Origin: Acinetobacter sp. SAAs474
Lineage (GTDB): Bacteria; Pseudomonadota; Gammaproteobacteria; Pseudomonadales; Moraxellaceae
NCBI RefSeq assembly: GCF_032823475.1
Contig: NZ_CP127915.1
Span: 2,294,001-2,358,000 of the forward strand
Reading direction: 5' to 3'
Length of the DNA stretch: 64,000 nucleotides
A program made the position numbers and the translations under genes. The notes beneath the pieces were generated by a model. That model saw only the letters and a list, made by a program, of their open reading frames with translations. It had not been told where the DNA came from and did no database searches. This document shows positions 1 to 8,971 of the stretch, one piece after another. How positions within the stretch are numbered: position 1 is the stretch's first letter; each line of letters begins with the position of its first letter.

Positions 1-1015
1 CAAGGCAAAGCTTAAATCCAACAGGTTTACCCAGAGAAAGTTCTCTTAACTGTTGAATAAAAGACATGAATTCTAATGGTGTATGAAATGCCGAATGATT
101 AGATGGAGAAATACAGTCTTCATCTTGACTGACACCCCGAATTTTTGCAATTTCTGCTGAAATCTTATCTTTAGGTAAAATGCCACCATGTCCTGGTTTA
201 GCACCTTGAGAGAGTTTAATTTCGATCATTTTAACTTGAGGTAATTTGGCCTGTTCAGCAAACTTTTCTGGATCAAACTTACCCTCTGAGGTACGACAAC
301 CAAAATAACCACTGGCAATTTCCCATACAATGTCACCACCATATTCTAAATGATAAGGACTAATGCTTCCTTCACCCGTATCATGATAAAAATTTCCCAG
401 TTTGGCACCTTTATTTAAAGCAAGAATAGCATTGGCACTTAAACTGCCAAAACTCATTGCTGAAATATTCATAATAGATGCATTATAAGGTTGTGAACAT
501 TGCTCATTACCAATTGTAATTCTAAAAGTGGCTGGATCTGCCAGTTTACTAGGCGTCATTGAATGCATTAAAAAACGATAATCATCTTGATAAACATCGA
601 CAATAGAGCCAAAAGGTTTATCTGAGCTTTCATTTTTTGCACGCTGATAGACTAAACTTCGTTGCATACGAGAAAAAGGTAAGGCATCTTGATCAGCTTC
701 AATAAAATATTGACGAATTTCAGGTCGAAAATCTTCAAATAAAAATCTAAAATGTCCCATAATCGGATAATTTTTTAGAATAGAGTGCTTGTTTTGTAAA
801 ATATCATATAGGCCAAGCAGGCTGAGTAGGGCAGAGATTAACCATAAGACATTCAGTAATTTTTCTGAAATGAAATAATAAATATAATGCGTATCATAGT
901 TTAAACGTAACCAAAAGATAGCTACTAAAATGAAAATACTCAAAAACCAAATTGAATAGCGTGAAAAAAAAGTATTTAAAAACTTATGCCGTATGCTTTG
1001 TGATAAACTCGCCAC
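1..1015 (-). CDS. FMN-binding glutamate synthase family protein (3' part cut by window edge)
   Basis: The minus-strand frame is open from a GTG at 1013-1015 to the window edge, about 338 residues. Two hydrophobic segments (about residues 22-38 and 53-70) precede a soluble domain with motifs DTGEGSISPYH, GCRTSEGKFD and KLSQGAKPGHGG, which are typical of the synthase (FMN/iron-sulfur) domain of glutamate synthases. There is no amidotransferase domain at the N terminus, so this is the short, membrane-anchored stand-alone relative of GltB rather than GltB itself. Its substrate is unknown. The exact start is uncertain: GTG 1015 was chosen because no in-frame ATG lies upstream of the membrane segments, but a TTG further upstream is possible. 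Confidence 0.8.
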   Translation of the reverse strand, partial: MASLSQSIRHKFLNTFFSRYSIWFLSIFILVAIFWLRLNYDTHYIYYFISEKLLNVLWLISALLSLLGLYDILQNKHSILKNYPIMGHFRFLFEDFRPEIRQYFIEADQDALPFSRMQRSLVYQRAKNESSDKPFGSIVDVYQDDYRFLMHSMTPSKLADPATFRITIGNEQCSQPYNASIMNISAMSFGSLSANAILALNKGAKLGNFYHDTGEGSISPYHLEYGGDIVWEIASGYFGCRTSEGKFDPEKFAEQAKLPQVKMIEIKLSQGAKPGHGGILPKDKISAEIAKIRGVSQDEDCISPSNHSAFHTPLEFMSFIQQLRELSLGKPVGFKLCL

Positions 1016-1393
1016 GAATAGCGTCCCCAAACGATTTAGATTTATTGAAGTAACAGTGCATTTTTTATATGGAAAGTTTAAGTATCGATTTGTCAAAATG
1101 TCGTTGATGCATCGTATTGTTAAATTGAATAGGTGTGACTATCGTGCTTCAAAGTTGACTATAAAAATAAGCAATGATGGCTTTGCAAAGGTTTAATACT
1201 GGAATATGTAGTGATTGTTTATTGAGATCAATTTACTGTTTTATGGAGTATTGATCACTTATTTGCTTTGCAGATATAAAATGTATAAGAGATAAAATAT
1301 ACCGTACTATGACGATATATTTTATCTGATAAAAAGCCAGCAGTGATGGCTGAATAGTCAATATATTTTGATAAAAATATGGGACTTAATCGC
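1016..1393. other. intergenic region with one inverted repeat
   Basis: No convincing gene is seen in this 378-base stretch; a 67-residue frame on the plus strand lacks a ribosome site and family features. It contains a perfect 11-base inverted repeat (1291-1301 and 1316-1326, arms GATAAAATATA and TATATTTTATC, 14-base loop). The repeat lies just downstream of the roxA stop codon, so it may act as a terminator of roxA or as an operator; it has no strong T-run. Confidence 0.5.
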
Positions 1394-2566
1394 TTAAGAC
1401 AACGTTGTGTCGAGTGGTACCAGCATTAAAATGGCTTCATTAATTAGTTGAGCAAGATCTTCTAGAATGTCTGGATGATCTAAATTTTCATTAAGCTCAA
1501 TACATTGGCCATCTGCAAGCTGCTTTAATAATGGTGCAAAGCGTGTAGAGATACAAATTTGTTCACCATTAGCCCAAAAAAGAACATCATCATTTTGCTG
1601 TGTATAGAGCAGGCGAGAAGCTGGCTCTAATATAATTTGATAGCCTTCTTGTTGTGCAGCGAGTAAGTCATCTCTTGTAATATCTACACTTTCAGGAAGA
1701 TTTTCAGGGTATTTTGCTTCCGAAATTAAACGCATTAAAGCATCATCTAATAATGCAGAATCTTGTAACTGCTGTAATAATGCTGATTTTAAATCACTTA
1801 ACTCAGTATTAGAAACTTCTCCCACTGCAGTAACATGCTGACGTAGAAGATCTGATAGTGGTTTTTTAAGTTCAGTAAGATCAGCAAATGTATCACTGAC
1901 GCGATCCATCATTTCTGCGATATTCGGCATACGGAAACCAAAAGAAAACGTTAAACATTCATCTTCTGCTACACCGTAATGTGCTAGGCCTGGTGGTACA
2001 TATAATAAATCTCCAGGTGCTAAAACCTCATCAAAATGAATGTCCATATCTGTAAGCAATTTAAGGGGTTGATCTGCAATAAATGTCGTCGTTGCATCAC
2101 ACATTTGCCCCAATTGCCAACGACGATGACCATAACCTTGAACTAAAAAAACATCATAATAGTCAAAATGTTGCCCCACTGAGCCACCTTTAGGCGCATA
2201 TGAAACCATAATATCATCACGACGCCATTGGGGAATAAATGGAAATTTCTTCCATAATTCAGCAACTTCAAATGACGAGTGATCCACAGCTTGGATTAAT
2301 AATGTCCATAATTTGGGTAATTTTTGAAAATCGCCTTTAATTAGTGGTGATGATTTGACACTCCATTGTTTAGGATCTCGATCCTTTTGCCGAATTAAAC
2401 GAGCATTCACATGTTCTTCAAGTGCCAGCTCCATCATATCTTCAGGTTCAAGAAGATTGATCACTTCAGGTAATGCACCACGGACCAGAAGTGGTTTTTT
2501 TTGCCAGTATTCATGCAAAAACTCTTCGGCGGTGATTCCACCCAATATATCAAGTGTTGTAGACAT
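1394..2566 (-). CDS. roxA: ribosomal protein uL16 3-hydroxylase (cupin/JmjC oxygenase)
   Basis: 390 residues, the usual length of the RoxA/YcfD family, which uses Fe(II) and 2-oxoglutarate to hydroxylate an arginine of ribosomal protein L16. The iron ligands are visible: H133 and D135 in GQHFDYYD and H196 in PPGLAHYG, inside the cupin core at about residues 100-205. The C-terminal part (about 240-390) corresponds to the dimerisation and winged-helix region of the family. The gene stands alone between two leftward genes, with 183 bases to the next upstream gene. The family is well recognised; the assignment of L16 as substrate comes from the family and not from this sequence. Confidence 0.9.
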   Translation of the reverse strand: MSTTLDILGGITAEEFLHEYWQKKPLLVRGALPEVINLLEPEDMMELALEEHVNARLIRQKDRDPKQWSVKSSPLIKGDFQKLPKLWTLLIQAVDHSSFEVAELWKKFPFIPQWRRDDIMVSYAPKGGSVGQHFDYYDVFLVQGYGHRRWQLGQMCDATTTFIADQPLKLLTDMDIHFDEVLAPGDLLYVPPGLAHYGVAEDECLTFSFGFRMPNIAEMMDRVSDTFADLTELKKPLSDLLRQHVTAVGEVSNTELSDLKSALLQQLQDSALLDDALMRLISEAKYPENLPESVDITRDDLLAAQQEGYQIILEPASRLLYTQQNDDVLFWANGEQICISTRFAPLLKQLADGQCIELNENLDHPDILEDLAQLINEAILMLVPLDTTLS

Positions 2567-2749
2567 AATTTAAATAATAAAAAATTTTGACTATTGTGTT
2601 GTGAAATCTCTCATGCTGCAAGTGTTATTGAAATAAATCTAGCCTTTGATATTTGATCATGGTTTACTATTAATTTTATTTCAAATGAGTTGAATTTCTT
2701 ATTCACCTTATGATGTCTATACAGACATCATTGATGGTGATTAAAATGA

Positions 2750-4126
2750 CTATGAATGATATTTGTCAAGCATACGTCGTACATTGGTTTTGGCATCAAT
2801 CACGGTCATGAAGGTATAAGCGCCAATAAATTTACGACTAATAAACATAAACTCTTTTGGTGGAATCGTAAAATAGCGTGAGGCCATTGATTTTGATGCT
2901 TGTTGCATCACTCGGTTATGTAACTGACTTTTTTTCCAATCGTAACGATTCTCTTCATCCATGACACCTTCAGGAAGATCCGGATTGTTGAGTAAGCTAC
3001 TAAATGCTTCCGTTGCAATTAAAAATACTTTTGCCATATCCGGCTTAATACTTTGAGGGATGTTATTAAAGAAGTCATAATCAGTCATGGCGTAGACCAT
3101 TTGATCAAGGCTGTGATCATAACCTGCTTCAATTAAATGACGTGCAACACCAAGTAGTTTTTGATCAAATTGACGAATAGCCCCAAAGTCCAGTAGTACG
3201 ATTTGATCATGACCGCTTTCATGCTCAGCTAAACGCACCAAATAATTGCCAAAATTCGGATCGGTTTGCATTTCACCCCATTCAAAAATTTCGCGTACAG
3301 CAATTTCTAAAGAGGCTTCCCCAAGTTGATTACGTCGATGTTGCGGCAGAGATAACAGTACGGGACTATTAATTGGCACGCCAGCCTCATAGGTCATACA
3401 GAGTACTTGATTTGTACAATAATCCTCGATAATTTGAGGAACAATGTATCTAGGGTCTTCGGCAAGACGTTGTGCAAAACGTCGGGTGGTATCGGCTTCA
3501 ATTTTATAATTTACTTCACGATGCATCATTTCACGTACTTCATCGAACCATTGGTCGAATTCACGTGTTTGCGGCACCAAACGGGTGAGTTTAAGCATAT
3601 TTTTAAATAGATTCATATCTGAATCGATGGCATCTGCAACACCAGGATATTGAACTTTTAATACGATACTTAAACCATCAGATTTACGTGTTGCCCGATG
3701 AACCTGTGCTAATGATGCGGTTCCTAAAGGCTCATGATCAATAATCAAATCATTAAGTTTTGAGCCTAATTGCATACGCAATTGTTGTTCTATAATTGGC
3801 CAATCAAGCGCTATGGTCTGATTATTTAAAGTATTGAGAGCTTGGGTAATTTCTTCAGGTAGAAAATGCTCTCCATAGAGTGCCATCATTTGGCCAATTT
3901 TAACGATTGAGCCTTTGAGTTTACCAATTTCTGTAACTAAATAATCTGCTTGTTCTTTCATTGCCTGTTTACGTTTTTTTTCTTTGTCTTCTTCATTGGC
4001 AAAAAGCGTTGAGGCACTTGATGCAGCCCAACGTGTTCCGGCAAGAAATGAAGCTTTGGCGATAGATAAGCGTCGATCTATAGACGAAGTTTTAAGTTGT
4101 TTGAGCTTATCGTGCTGATCCGACAT
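2750..4126 (-). CDS. ABC1/UbiB-family atypical kinase
   Basis: 458-residue member of the AarF/ABC1/UbiB kinase-like family. It shows the family-defining KxGQ motif (KIGQ, residues 76-79), the alanine-rich segment GTASLAQVHRA that replaces the glycine-rich loop, and a DFG-type metal site (LLDFGAIRQF, about residue 313). Family members support ubiquinone biosynthesis or quinone and lipid handling through an ATPase activity. No ubiquinone gene lies next to it, and it lacks the C-terminal membrane pair of classical UbiB, so it is better described as an AarF-type paralogue. It is transcribed alone, leftward; a small hypothetical gene lies 148 bases upstream. Confidence 0.85.
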   Translation of the reverse strand: MSDQHDKLKQLKTSSIDRRLSIAKASFLAGTRWAASSASTLFANEEDKEKKRKQAMKEQADYLVTEIGKLKGSIVKIGQMMALYGEHFLPEEITQALNTLNNQTIALDWPIIEQQLRMQLGSKLNDLIIDHEPLGTASLAQVHRATRKSDGLSIVLKVQYPGVADAIDSDMNLFKNMLKLTRLVPQTREFDQWFDEVREMMHREVNYKIEADTTRRFAQRLAEDPRYIVPQIIEDYCTNQVLCMTYEAGVPINSPVLLSLPQHRRNQLGEASLEIAVREIFEWGEMQTDPNFGNYLVRLAEHESGHDQIVLLDFGAIRQFDQKLLGVARHLIEAGYDHSLDQMVYAMTDYDFFNNIPQSIKPDMAKVFLIATEAFSSLLNNPDLPEGVMDEENRYDWKKSQLHNRVMQQASKSMASRYFTIPPKEFMFISRKFIGAYTFMTVIDAKTNVRRMLDKYHS

Positions 4127-4274
4127 AAAGACAACGTCCTTAAATTAAGAGCCATTGAAAGAAGAGTAATAATTATAATGAATATTACAGTGTCTGAACG
4201 TATTAAAAAAGTTTAAGTTGCTGAAAGCTTAAACAACTTTGCTTTAATTTAATAAAATAGCCTAAGTATGACAA

Positions 4275-4583
4275 TTATTTCATTCGATATTGCGTTTTAA
4301 TTATACCTTTTTGCTGCAAAATAACACGATTATGCTGAATAAATTGTAAAATCATATCTTGAACTAATTGATGGCGAAATCCCATGGCATAGCCTTTGAT
4401 GATAATGATACTTGGCAGGCTAAAAAATAAATATTTAGCATCATCAAGTGATGGATTTGCATAGATATTTAAGTCATTCAGTAAATACTGTAACAACTGT
4501 TTTTCGTGTTTGACCTCAGGAGAACGTATATCTTCCCAGTAGCGTTGTCGCATTGCCATCAGGTTGTTATGTTTATAGCTCAT
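4275..4583 (-). CDS. conserved-looking hypothetical protein
   Basis: 102-residue protein that I do not recognise. It has no signal peptide; one moderately hydrophobic stretch (about residues 47-63, rich in I, F and L) sits between charged helices. The composition (many Q, K, H) and ATG start at 4583 fit a real host gene, and a run of 309 bases without stops in such AT-rich DNA supports coding. It is leftward like its neighbours, but the 148-base gap to the kinase gene argues for separate transcription. It could be a small cytoplasmic protein restricted to the genus. Confidence 0.55.
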   Translation of the reverse strand: MSYKHNNLMAMRQRYWEDIRSPEVKHEKQLLQYLLNDLNIYANPSLDDAKYLFFSLPSIIIIKGYAMGFRHQLVQDMILQFIQHNRVILQQKGIIKTQYRMK

Positions 4584-5139
4584 TTAAACCAGAATATTAG
4601 ATTGAAAACTTAGATTATATTATGCGGGTATCGCAATAAATTTCCAACTATTTCCCAAGTCAATCATGATTCAGATGTTGCATATAAAATTAAATACTAA
4701 ATCATCAACGTAGAATTTGACTGTAGCGGATTGGCACGTGAGAGGGCAAGCCCATCCACGGATAGATTTAGCTATCGTTTTAGTCTATTTAATAGAATCA
4801 TCAGCCCCCATGCTGTTTAAGCACAAGTATCGATATTCGCTCTATAAAAATGATATTAATATAGTTGAAATGGTTGATTATTTGTTGAAAAATAGAATTA
4901 AAGTCTAAAAACTGGGTATTTTATAAAGTCTATGGTATGTTTTGTTAGTTAGACTGTAATGGCCGAGCGCATTTATGATGGTAATGATCATAAATATGGT
5001 AAGCATCCAATATTTAAATCGCTTTGGGTAAGCATATCTGTTTTACATCTTGCTATACTGAAGTTGATTGCTTTATATACGCTTGAAAATAATTATACAG
5101 CACCAAAATATATTCTAAGTTCAACGAGTTAATACGTAA
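4584..5139. other. gene-poor region, possibly decayed coding sequence
   Basis: Between two clear genes there are 556 bases with only weak reading frames. A frame at 4717-4908 begins with TTG and matches no family I know; its first part is richer in G and C than its surroundings (about 4725-4775). A 57-codon frame at 4959-5132 is listed separately. The stretch could be the remnant of a gene lost by decay. Confidence 0.35.
4959..5132 (+). CDS. possible small membrane-associated protein
   Basis: A 57-residue frame beginning MAERIYDGND, with a hydrophobic stretch at about residues 23-40 (SLWVSISVLHLAILKLIA). It ends 7 bases before the start of the histidine phosphatase gene, so the two could be co-transcribed. 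There is no good ribosome-binding sequence in front of the ATG and I recognise no family, so this may be a chance frame or the tail of a decayed gene. The hydrophobic pattern and the position are the only support. Confidence 0.3.
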   Translation: MAERIYDGNDHKYGKHPIFKSLWVSISVLHLAILKLIALYTLENNYTAPKYILSSTS

Positions 5140-5841
5140 ATGACAACAATTTATTTCATTCGGCATGGTCAAGCCTCATTTGGTGAAGCCTGTTATGACA
5201 AACTATCACATAAGGGTGAACAACAAGCAAAAATATTAGGTCAATATTTAGATAAAATTTTAATCAATGAAAAACCGCATATTGTGGCTGGTTCAATGCA
5301 GCGGCATCAGCAAACGGCTTATATTTCATTACAAGAATGTTTCCCGAATGCTCAAGTGTATACCAATAGTGCATGGAATGAGTTTAATCATCAGCAAGTT
5401 TTTGCACGATATGATGCTCGCTTTGCTGATCCACAGGTATTAAAACAGGTGATATCACAACAACAAGATCCCTTTAAATATTTAGGGAATCTATTTGAAA
5501 AAGCAGTACAACGTTGGGTATCTGGTGAATATGATCATGACTATGATGAAACTTGGTTGCAGTTTAAGCATCGTGTTGAAACAGCTTTACAATATTTATG
5601 TCAAGAAATTAGTACCAATAAACCTGATTCAGTGCTGGTCTATACTTCAGGTGGTGTAATTTCCTTACTGGCAGGAAAAATGTTGGATTTAAGTATAGAG
5701 AAGACATTTGAATTAACATGGGCTGTAGCCAATACCAGTTTAACCACATTAAAAGTGCTCGATAATGCGCCTTATTTACTGACATTAAATGAGCATTATT
5801 TTCTGAAAGCACAAAATCCTCAATTATTAACTTGGATTTAA
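5140..5841 (+). CDS. histidine phosphatase family protein (phosphoglycerate mutase-like)
   Basis: 233 residues. The phosphohistidine motif RHG is at residues 8-10 (IYFIRHGQASFG), followed by the helix LSHKGEQQAKILG usual in this family; the second part of the active site is seen at SGGVISLLAG (about residues 170-179), where many members have a histidine. This looks like a broad-specificity phosphomonoesterase of the SixA/CobC/PhoE type; the substrate cannot be told. The start ATG at 5140 places the catalytic histidine where it is expected. It is the only rightward gene before the desaturase and ends at a strong inverted repeat. Confidence 0.8.
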   Translation: MTTIYFIRHGQASFGEACYDKLSHKGEQQAKILGQYLDKILINEKPHIVAGSMQRHQQTAYISLQECFPNAQVYTNSAWNEFNHQQVFARYDARFADPQVLKQVISQQQDPFKYLGNLFEKAVQRWVSGEYDHDYDETWLQFKHRVETALQYLCQEISTNKPDSVLVYTSGGVISLLAGKMLDLSIEKTFELTWAVANTSLTTLKVLDNAPYLLTLNEHYFLKAQNPQLLTWI

Positions 5842-5855
5842 ATTTTATTGTATTG

Positions 5856-5898
5856 ATGATGAAATAAAGGAATAACATAATATGCTTTATTTCATCAT
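5856..5898. terminator. perfect 14-base inverted repeat after the phosphatase gene
   Basis: The arms 5856-5869 (ATGATGAAATAAAG) and 5885-5898 (CTTTATTTCATCAT) are perfectly complementary with a 15-base loop, 14 bases past the stop codon. The position suggests a terminator or an mRNA 3'-end stabiliser, though a long T-run is missing. The rest of the gap to 6241 shows no gene. Confidence 0.5.
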
Positions 5899-6241
5899 AT
5901 ATTTTTATGATTTGAATAGACGCTCTATTTGACCAATCTAAGTCATTTTCGATTAAATTTTAACGACTAATCAGGTTTCAATCGTATCGAAAATACTGAG
6001 AAATCTTGATATAACTACATGGTCGCTATAATCCTGAATATAGACCATATTGAAAATCATGATCATATCATCTCGTAATTTGTCATGACGAATATGTTGT
6101 TTATGACTAACGCTTCCATAAAATCATCATTGATTAGAAATGCATAAAAGATATGCAAACAATAAATTATCATAAAAAATATTATTTATTTTTAATGAAT
6201 TTACTTTAATGTACAGTTGTTCATTAATTTAGGGTTTTTAT
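5899..6241. other. intergenic, promoter region of the desaturase gene
   Basis: 343 bases of AT-rich DNA without a supported frame on either strand. It must carry the promoter of the desaturase gene that starts at 6242; an AGGG sequence 7 bases before that ATG can serve as ribosome site. Confidence 0.4.
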
Positions 6242-7288
6242 ATGGCTCTTTCTTCAGACATGATCAATCAACAGAAAGTGTTAAAAGTTCGTGCTGTGGT
6301 GAGTAAAGCTGGAGATGATTTACGTCAGCGCTATCCAATTTTACAACGACAAAATTTAATCGGGGCAAGTATTTTAATCTTGGCATGGATAGGGATAATT
6401 ACCGCCAGTTATGCGTATGCCTATCAGCACATCTCTGCGTGGCTCTGTATTCCGTTAGTGGCATTTTTTGCTTCATTAACCCATGAGTTGGAGCATGATT
6501 TAATTCATTATATGTATTTTAAAAAAACGCCATGGGCACATCATTTAATGTTGGCTTTAGTCTGGCTGGCACGACCCAATACGATTCATCCTTGGGCACG
6601 TAGACGATTACATCTTAATCATCATAAATATTCTGGTTCAATTCATGATTTAGAAGAGCGTGGTATTGGTAATGGTATGTCTTGGGGAATAAAGCGTATT
6701 TTAGTGATGAGTGATCAACTCATGACTATTTATTTACGTCCATTACAAATGTTTAAAATGATCACTTTATTTCTTGAAAAGCAGCCAGAAAAAGAGCGTA
6801 AAGTTGCATTAATTTTACAATTAATCGGTTTTTTCCCACTGGGTTTTATTTATTATGGTCTATGCTATATTTTTGTAATTTATCATGTCGGTAATATGGT
6901 GGCTGCGCTATTTGGATTGCATATTGCATGGTCCAGCATATTGTTACAGGCAATCCCGTGGATTAATTTTCTAGCTGTAATTTGGCTAATTCCAAATTTT
7001 ATTCGTTCATTTAGTTTGCAGTTTATTAGTTCCAATATGCACTATTATGGTGATATTGATTCAAGAGATGTGATTAAACAAACTCAAGTTCTAACGGTAT
7101 GGTGGTTAACGCCGTTGCAGTTATTTTGCTGTAATTTTGGTGCGACACATGCAATTCATCATTTTGTGGTTAAAGAGCCTTTTTATATTCGACATATGAC
7201 CAGTAAAATAGCACACCAGGTGATGAAAGAAGTTGGTGTACGTTTTAATGATGTAGGAACATTTAAGCGCATGAATCGTTGGCATTAA
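6242..7288 (+). CDS. membrane fatty acid desaturase
   Basis: 348 residues. The three histidine boxes that hold the di-iron centre are present: HELEH at 81-85, HLNHH at 124-128 and HAIHH at 303-307. Hydrophobic segments around 40-80 and 185-255 fit an inner-membrane enzyme with the histidine boxes on the cytoplasmic face. It introduces a double bond into a fatty acyl or related lipid chain; chain type and position cannot be read from the sequence. The gene is alone, with an AGGG ribosome site before the ATG, and is followed by a hairpin terminator shared with the convergent cyd operon. Confidence 0.88.
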   Translation: MALSSDMINQQKVLKVRAVVSKAGDDLRQRYPILQRQNLIGASILILAWIGIITASYAYAYQHISAWLCIPLVAFFASLTHELEHDLIHYMYFKKTPWAHHLMLALVWLARPNTIHPWARRRLHLNHHKYSGSIHDLEERGIGNGMSWGIKRILVMSDQLMTIYLRPLQMFKMITLFLEKQPEKERKVALILQLIGFFPLGFIYYGLCYIFVIYHVGNMVAALFGLHIAWSSILLQAIPWINFLAVIWLIPNFIRSFSLQFISSNMHYYGDIDSRDVIKQTQVLTVWWLTPLQLFCCNFGATHAIHHFVVKEPFYIRHMTSKIAHQVMKEVGVRFNDVGTFKRMNRWH

Positions 7289-7353
7289 CAATCTGTTAAT
7301 GTTCAATTATGACCGCCTCAAGTTGCTGATTTAAAAGTTTAATCATACAATAA

Positions 7354-7380
7354 AAAAGAGCACAATATTTGTGCTCTTTT
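7354..7380. terminator. bidirectional hairpin terminator between desaturase gene and cyd operon
   Basis: A stem AAAAGAGCAC / GTGCTCTTTT with a short AT-rich loop (7354-7380), A-rich on the left and T-rich on the right, lies between two convergent genes and can stop transcription from both sides. Confidence 0.8.
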
Positions 7381-7392
7381 CGATAAAATGAC

Positions 7393-7695
7393 TTAGGCAA
7401 AAAACCAGATATAGTAACCCCAGAGCATCAGTGGCCATGCAAGCCATGGACTGAAAAGCCATTTCCAAAGCCAAAATCTTGGTTGAAAGCCAACACCATG
7501 AATAAATCCTCCAGAGATTCCTACCATGATCAGCATCATGGCACCGTGACTATAGCCACCATTGTCATCTAACATTGCAGATGGGTGGACTAACAATACA
7601 GCAGCTAATGGAAACGCCAATATGCATGAGATGATCATGACTAATTTATTCGGCTTTTTTTCTATTGAATCTGATTTCATCGTGATGTCTGTCAT
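7393..7695 (-). CDS. ybgE: cyd operon protein YbgE
   Basis: 100-residue membrane protein in the place where YbgE is normally found, last in the cytochrome bd operon. Three hydrophobic segments are visible (about residues 18-38, 52-70 and 78-98), matching the usual three-helix architecture, and the segment GFIHGVGFQPR resembles the family core. I chose the ATG at 7695 because GAGGA lies 9 bases upstream; the longer frame would run through cydX. It begins 4 bases after the cydX stop. The molecular role of YbgE is not known; it accompanies bd oxidase in many gammaproteobacteria. Confidence 0.8.
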   Translation of the reverse strand: MTDITMKSDSIEKKPNKLVMIISCILAFPLAAVLLVHPSAMLDDNGGYSHGAMMLIMVGISGGFIHGVGFQPRFWLWKWLFSPWLAWPLMLWGYYIWFFA

Positions 7696-7699
7696 TTTA

Positions 7700-7801
7700 T
7701 TATTCCTCATCAAGATCTTGATGGCTTTCCATATACAGTGCACTGAGTACACCTGCAAAACACGCCATCAAAATACCGAGAATCCATGCAAAATACCACA
7801 T
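7700..7801 (-). CDS. cydX: cytochrome bd oxidase small subunit CydX
   Basis: A 33-residue protein, starting MWYFAWILGILMACFAGV and ending in the acidic tail DLDEE. This is the typical CydX pattern: one transmembrane helix beginning with W-Y-F-x-W, then a short polar tail. It lies 24 bases downstream of the cydB stop and just upstream of ybgE. CydX binds the CydAB heterodimer in the inner membrane and stabilises its hemes. The gene is easily missed because of its size. Confidence 0.9.
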   Translation of the reverse strand: MWYFAWILGILMACFAGVLSALYMESHQDLDEE

Positions 7802-7825
7802 AATCTGTTCTCCATAGCTTGAGCC

Positions 7826-8971
7826 TTAGTAAAGGCTATGCGAATTCTCTTTAATGTATTTTTTATCCACAACACCCCACATCTTATAGTAACACCAAGA
7901 TGTATAAAGCAAAATAAGTGGAACAAAAATACACGCTGCAATGGTCATTACAGTTAAAGTCATTTGGCTAGATACTGCATCCCACATAGTCAAGCTTGAA
8001 ACTGGATCTGTGCTTGATGGCATAAGGAATGGAAATAACGCAAAACCAGCAGTTAAAATTGCACCTACAATTGCAAGGGTAGAGCCTAAGAATGTTAATC
8101 CTGCTTTAATTTTACCTGCAGAGCCAATCACAATCAGTGAGCCAAGGATTGCCATAATCGGTGCAATCATGGTAATTGGATATAAACTATAGTTATTCAT
8201 CCAACCAGGATTGGCATTAGTAATCACTTCTTTGATTAATGGATTGGCAACACCATTGGTATTATAAGGTTGTTGTAAAGTATAGCCTTGGATATTACCA
8301 AAATATAACCAAGCACCAATAATCAAGAAGCAGACTAAAAATACTCCACCCATGAGTTGAGCAGCTTTAGCAGCACGTTTTTGTAGGTCACCATCAGTAC
8401 GTAGCATTAACCAAGCACCACCGTGTGCGCAGAGCATGGAAAGACTCACTACACCACAAATAAGAGCAAATGGATTAAGCAGTTGATAGAAGTATCCGGT
8501 ATAGAAAGAGCGCAAAGTATCATCTAGATAAAATGGCACACCCAGTAGCATATTACCAAATGCAACACCAAAGACTAATGCTGGCACTGCACCACCAATC
8601 GCTAGTCCCCAATCCCATGAATTACGCCATTTTTTGTTTTCAAGTTTGGAACGATAGTCAAAGCCGACAGGACGTAAAAACAAGGCAAATAATACCAATA
8701 ACAATGCCCAGTACATACCTGAAAAGGCTGTGGCGTAGACCATCGGCCAAGCTGCAAATAGTGCACCACCTGCAGTAATAAACCAGACTTGGTTACCATC
8801 CCAGTGCGGTGCAATGGTATTAATTGCCGCACGGCGTTCTTCATCTGTTTTTCCAACAAATGGCATTAATGCCATTGAGCCCATATCGAAACCGTCTGTT
8901 AGCGCAAATCCAATCAGTAAAACACCGACTAAAACCCACCAGATGATTTTGAGCAATTCATATTCGATCAT
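7826..8971 (-). CDS. cydB: cytochrome d ubiquinol oxidase subunit II
   Basis: 381 residues, the normal length of CydB. The N terminus ([20 protein letters not shown]) is the conserved first helix with the GFDMG signature; about nine hydrophobic helices follow. CydB pairs with CydA to form the inner-membrane bd oxidase, which reduces oxygen with electrons from ubiquinol and works at low oxygen. Its start overlaps the cydA stop (ATGA), so the two are translationally coupled. Confidence 0.95.
   Translation of the reverse strand: MIEYELLKIIWWVLVGVLLIGFALTDGFDMGSMALMPFVGKTDEERRAAINTIAPHWDGNQVWFITAGGALFAAWPMVYATAFSGMYWALLLVLFALFLRPVGFDYRSKLENKKWRNSWDWGLAIGGAVPALVFGVAFGNMLLGVPFYLDDTLRSFYTGYFYQLLNPFALICGVVSLSMLCAHGGAWLMLRTDGDLQKRAAKAAQLMGGVFLVCFLIIGAWLYFGNIQGYTLQQPYNTNGVANPLIKEVITNANPGWMNNYSLYPITMIAPIMAILGSLIVIGSAGKIKAGLTFLGSTLAIVGAILTAGFALFPFLMPSSTDPVSSLTMWDAVSSQMTLTVMTIAACIFVPLILLYTSWCYYKMWGVVDKKYIKENSHSLY

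Noticed and set aside
993..1196. 67-codon plus-strand frame near the window start
   Set aside because: It overlaps the start of the glutamate synthase-like gene, has no ribosome site and no recognisable family.
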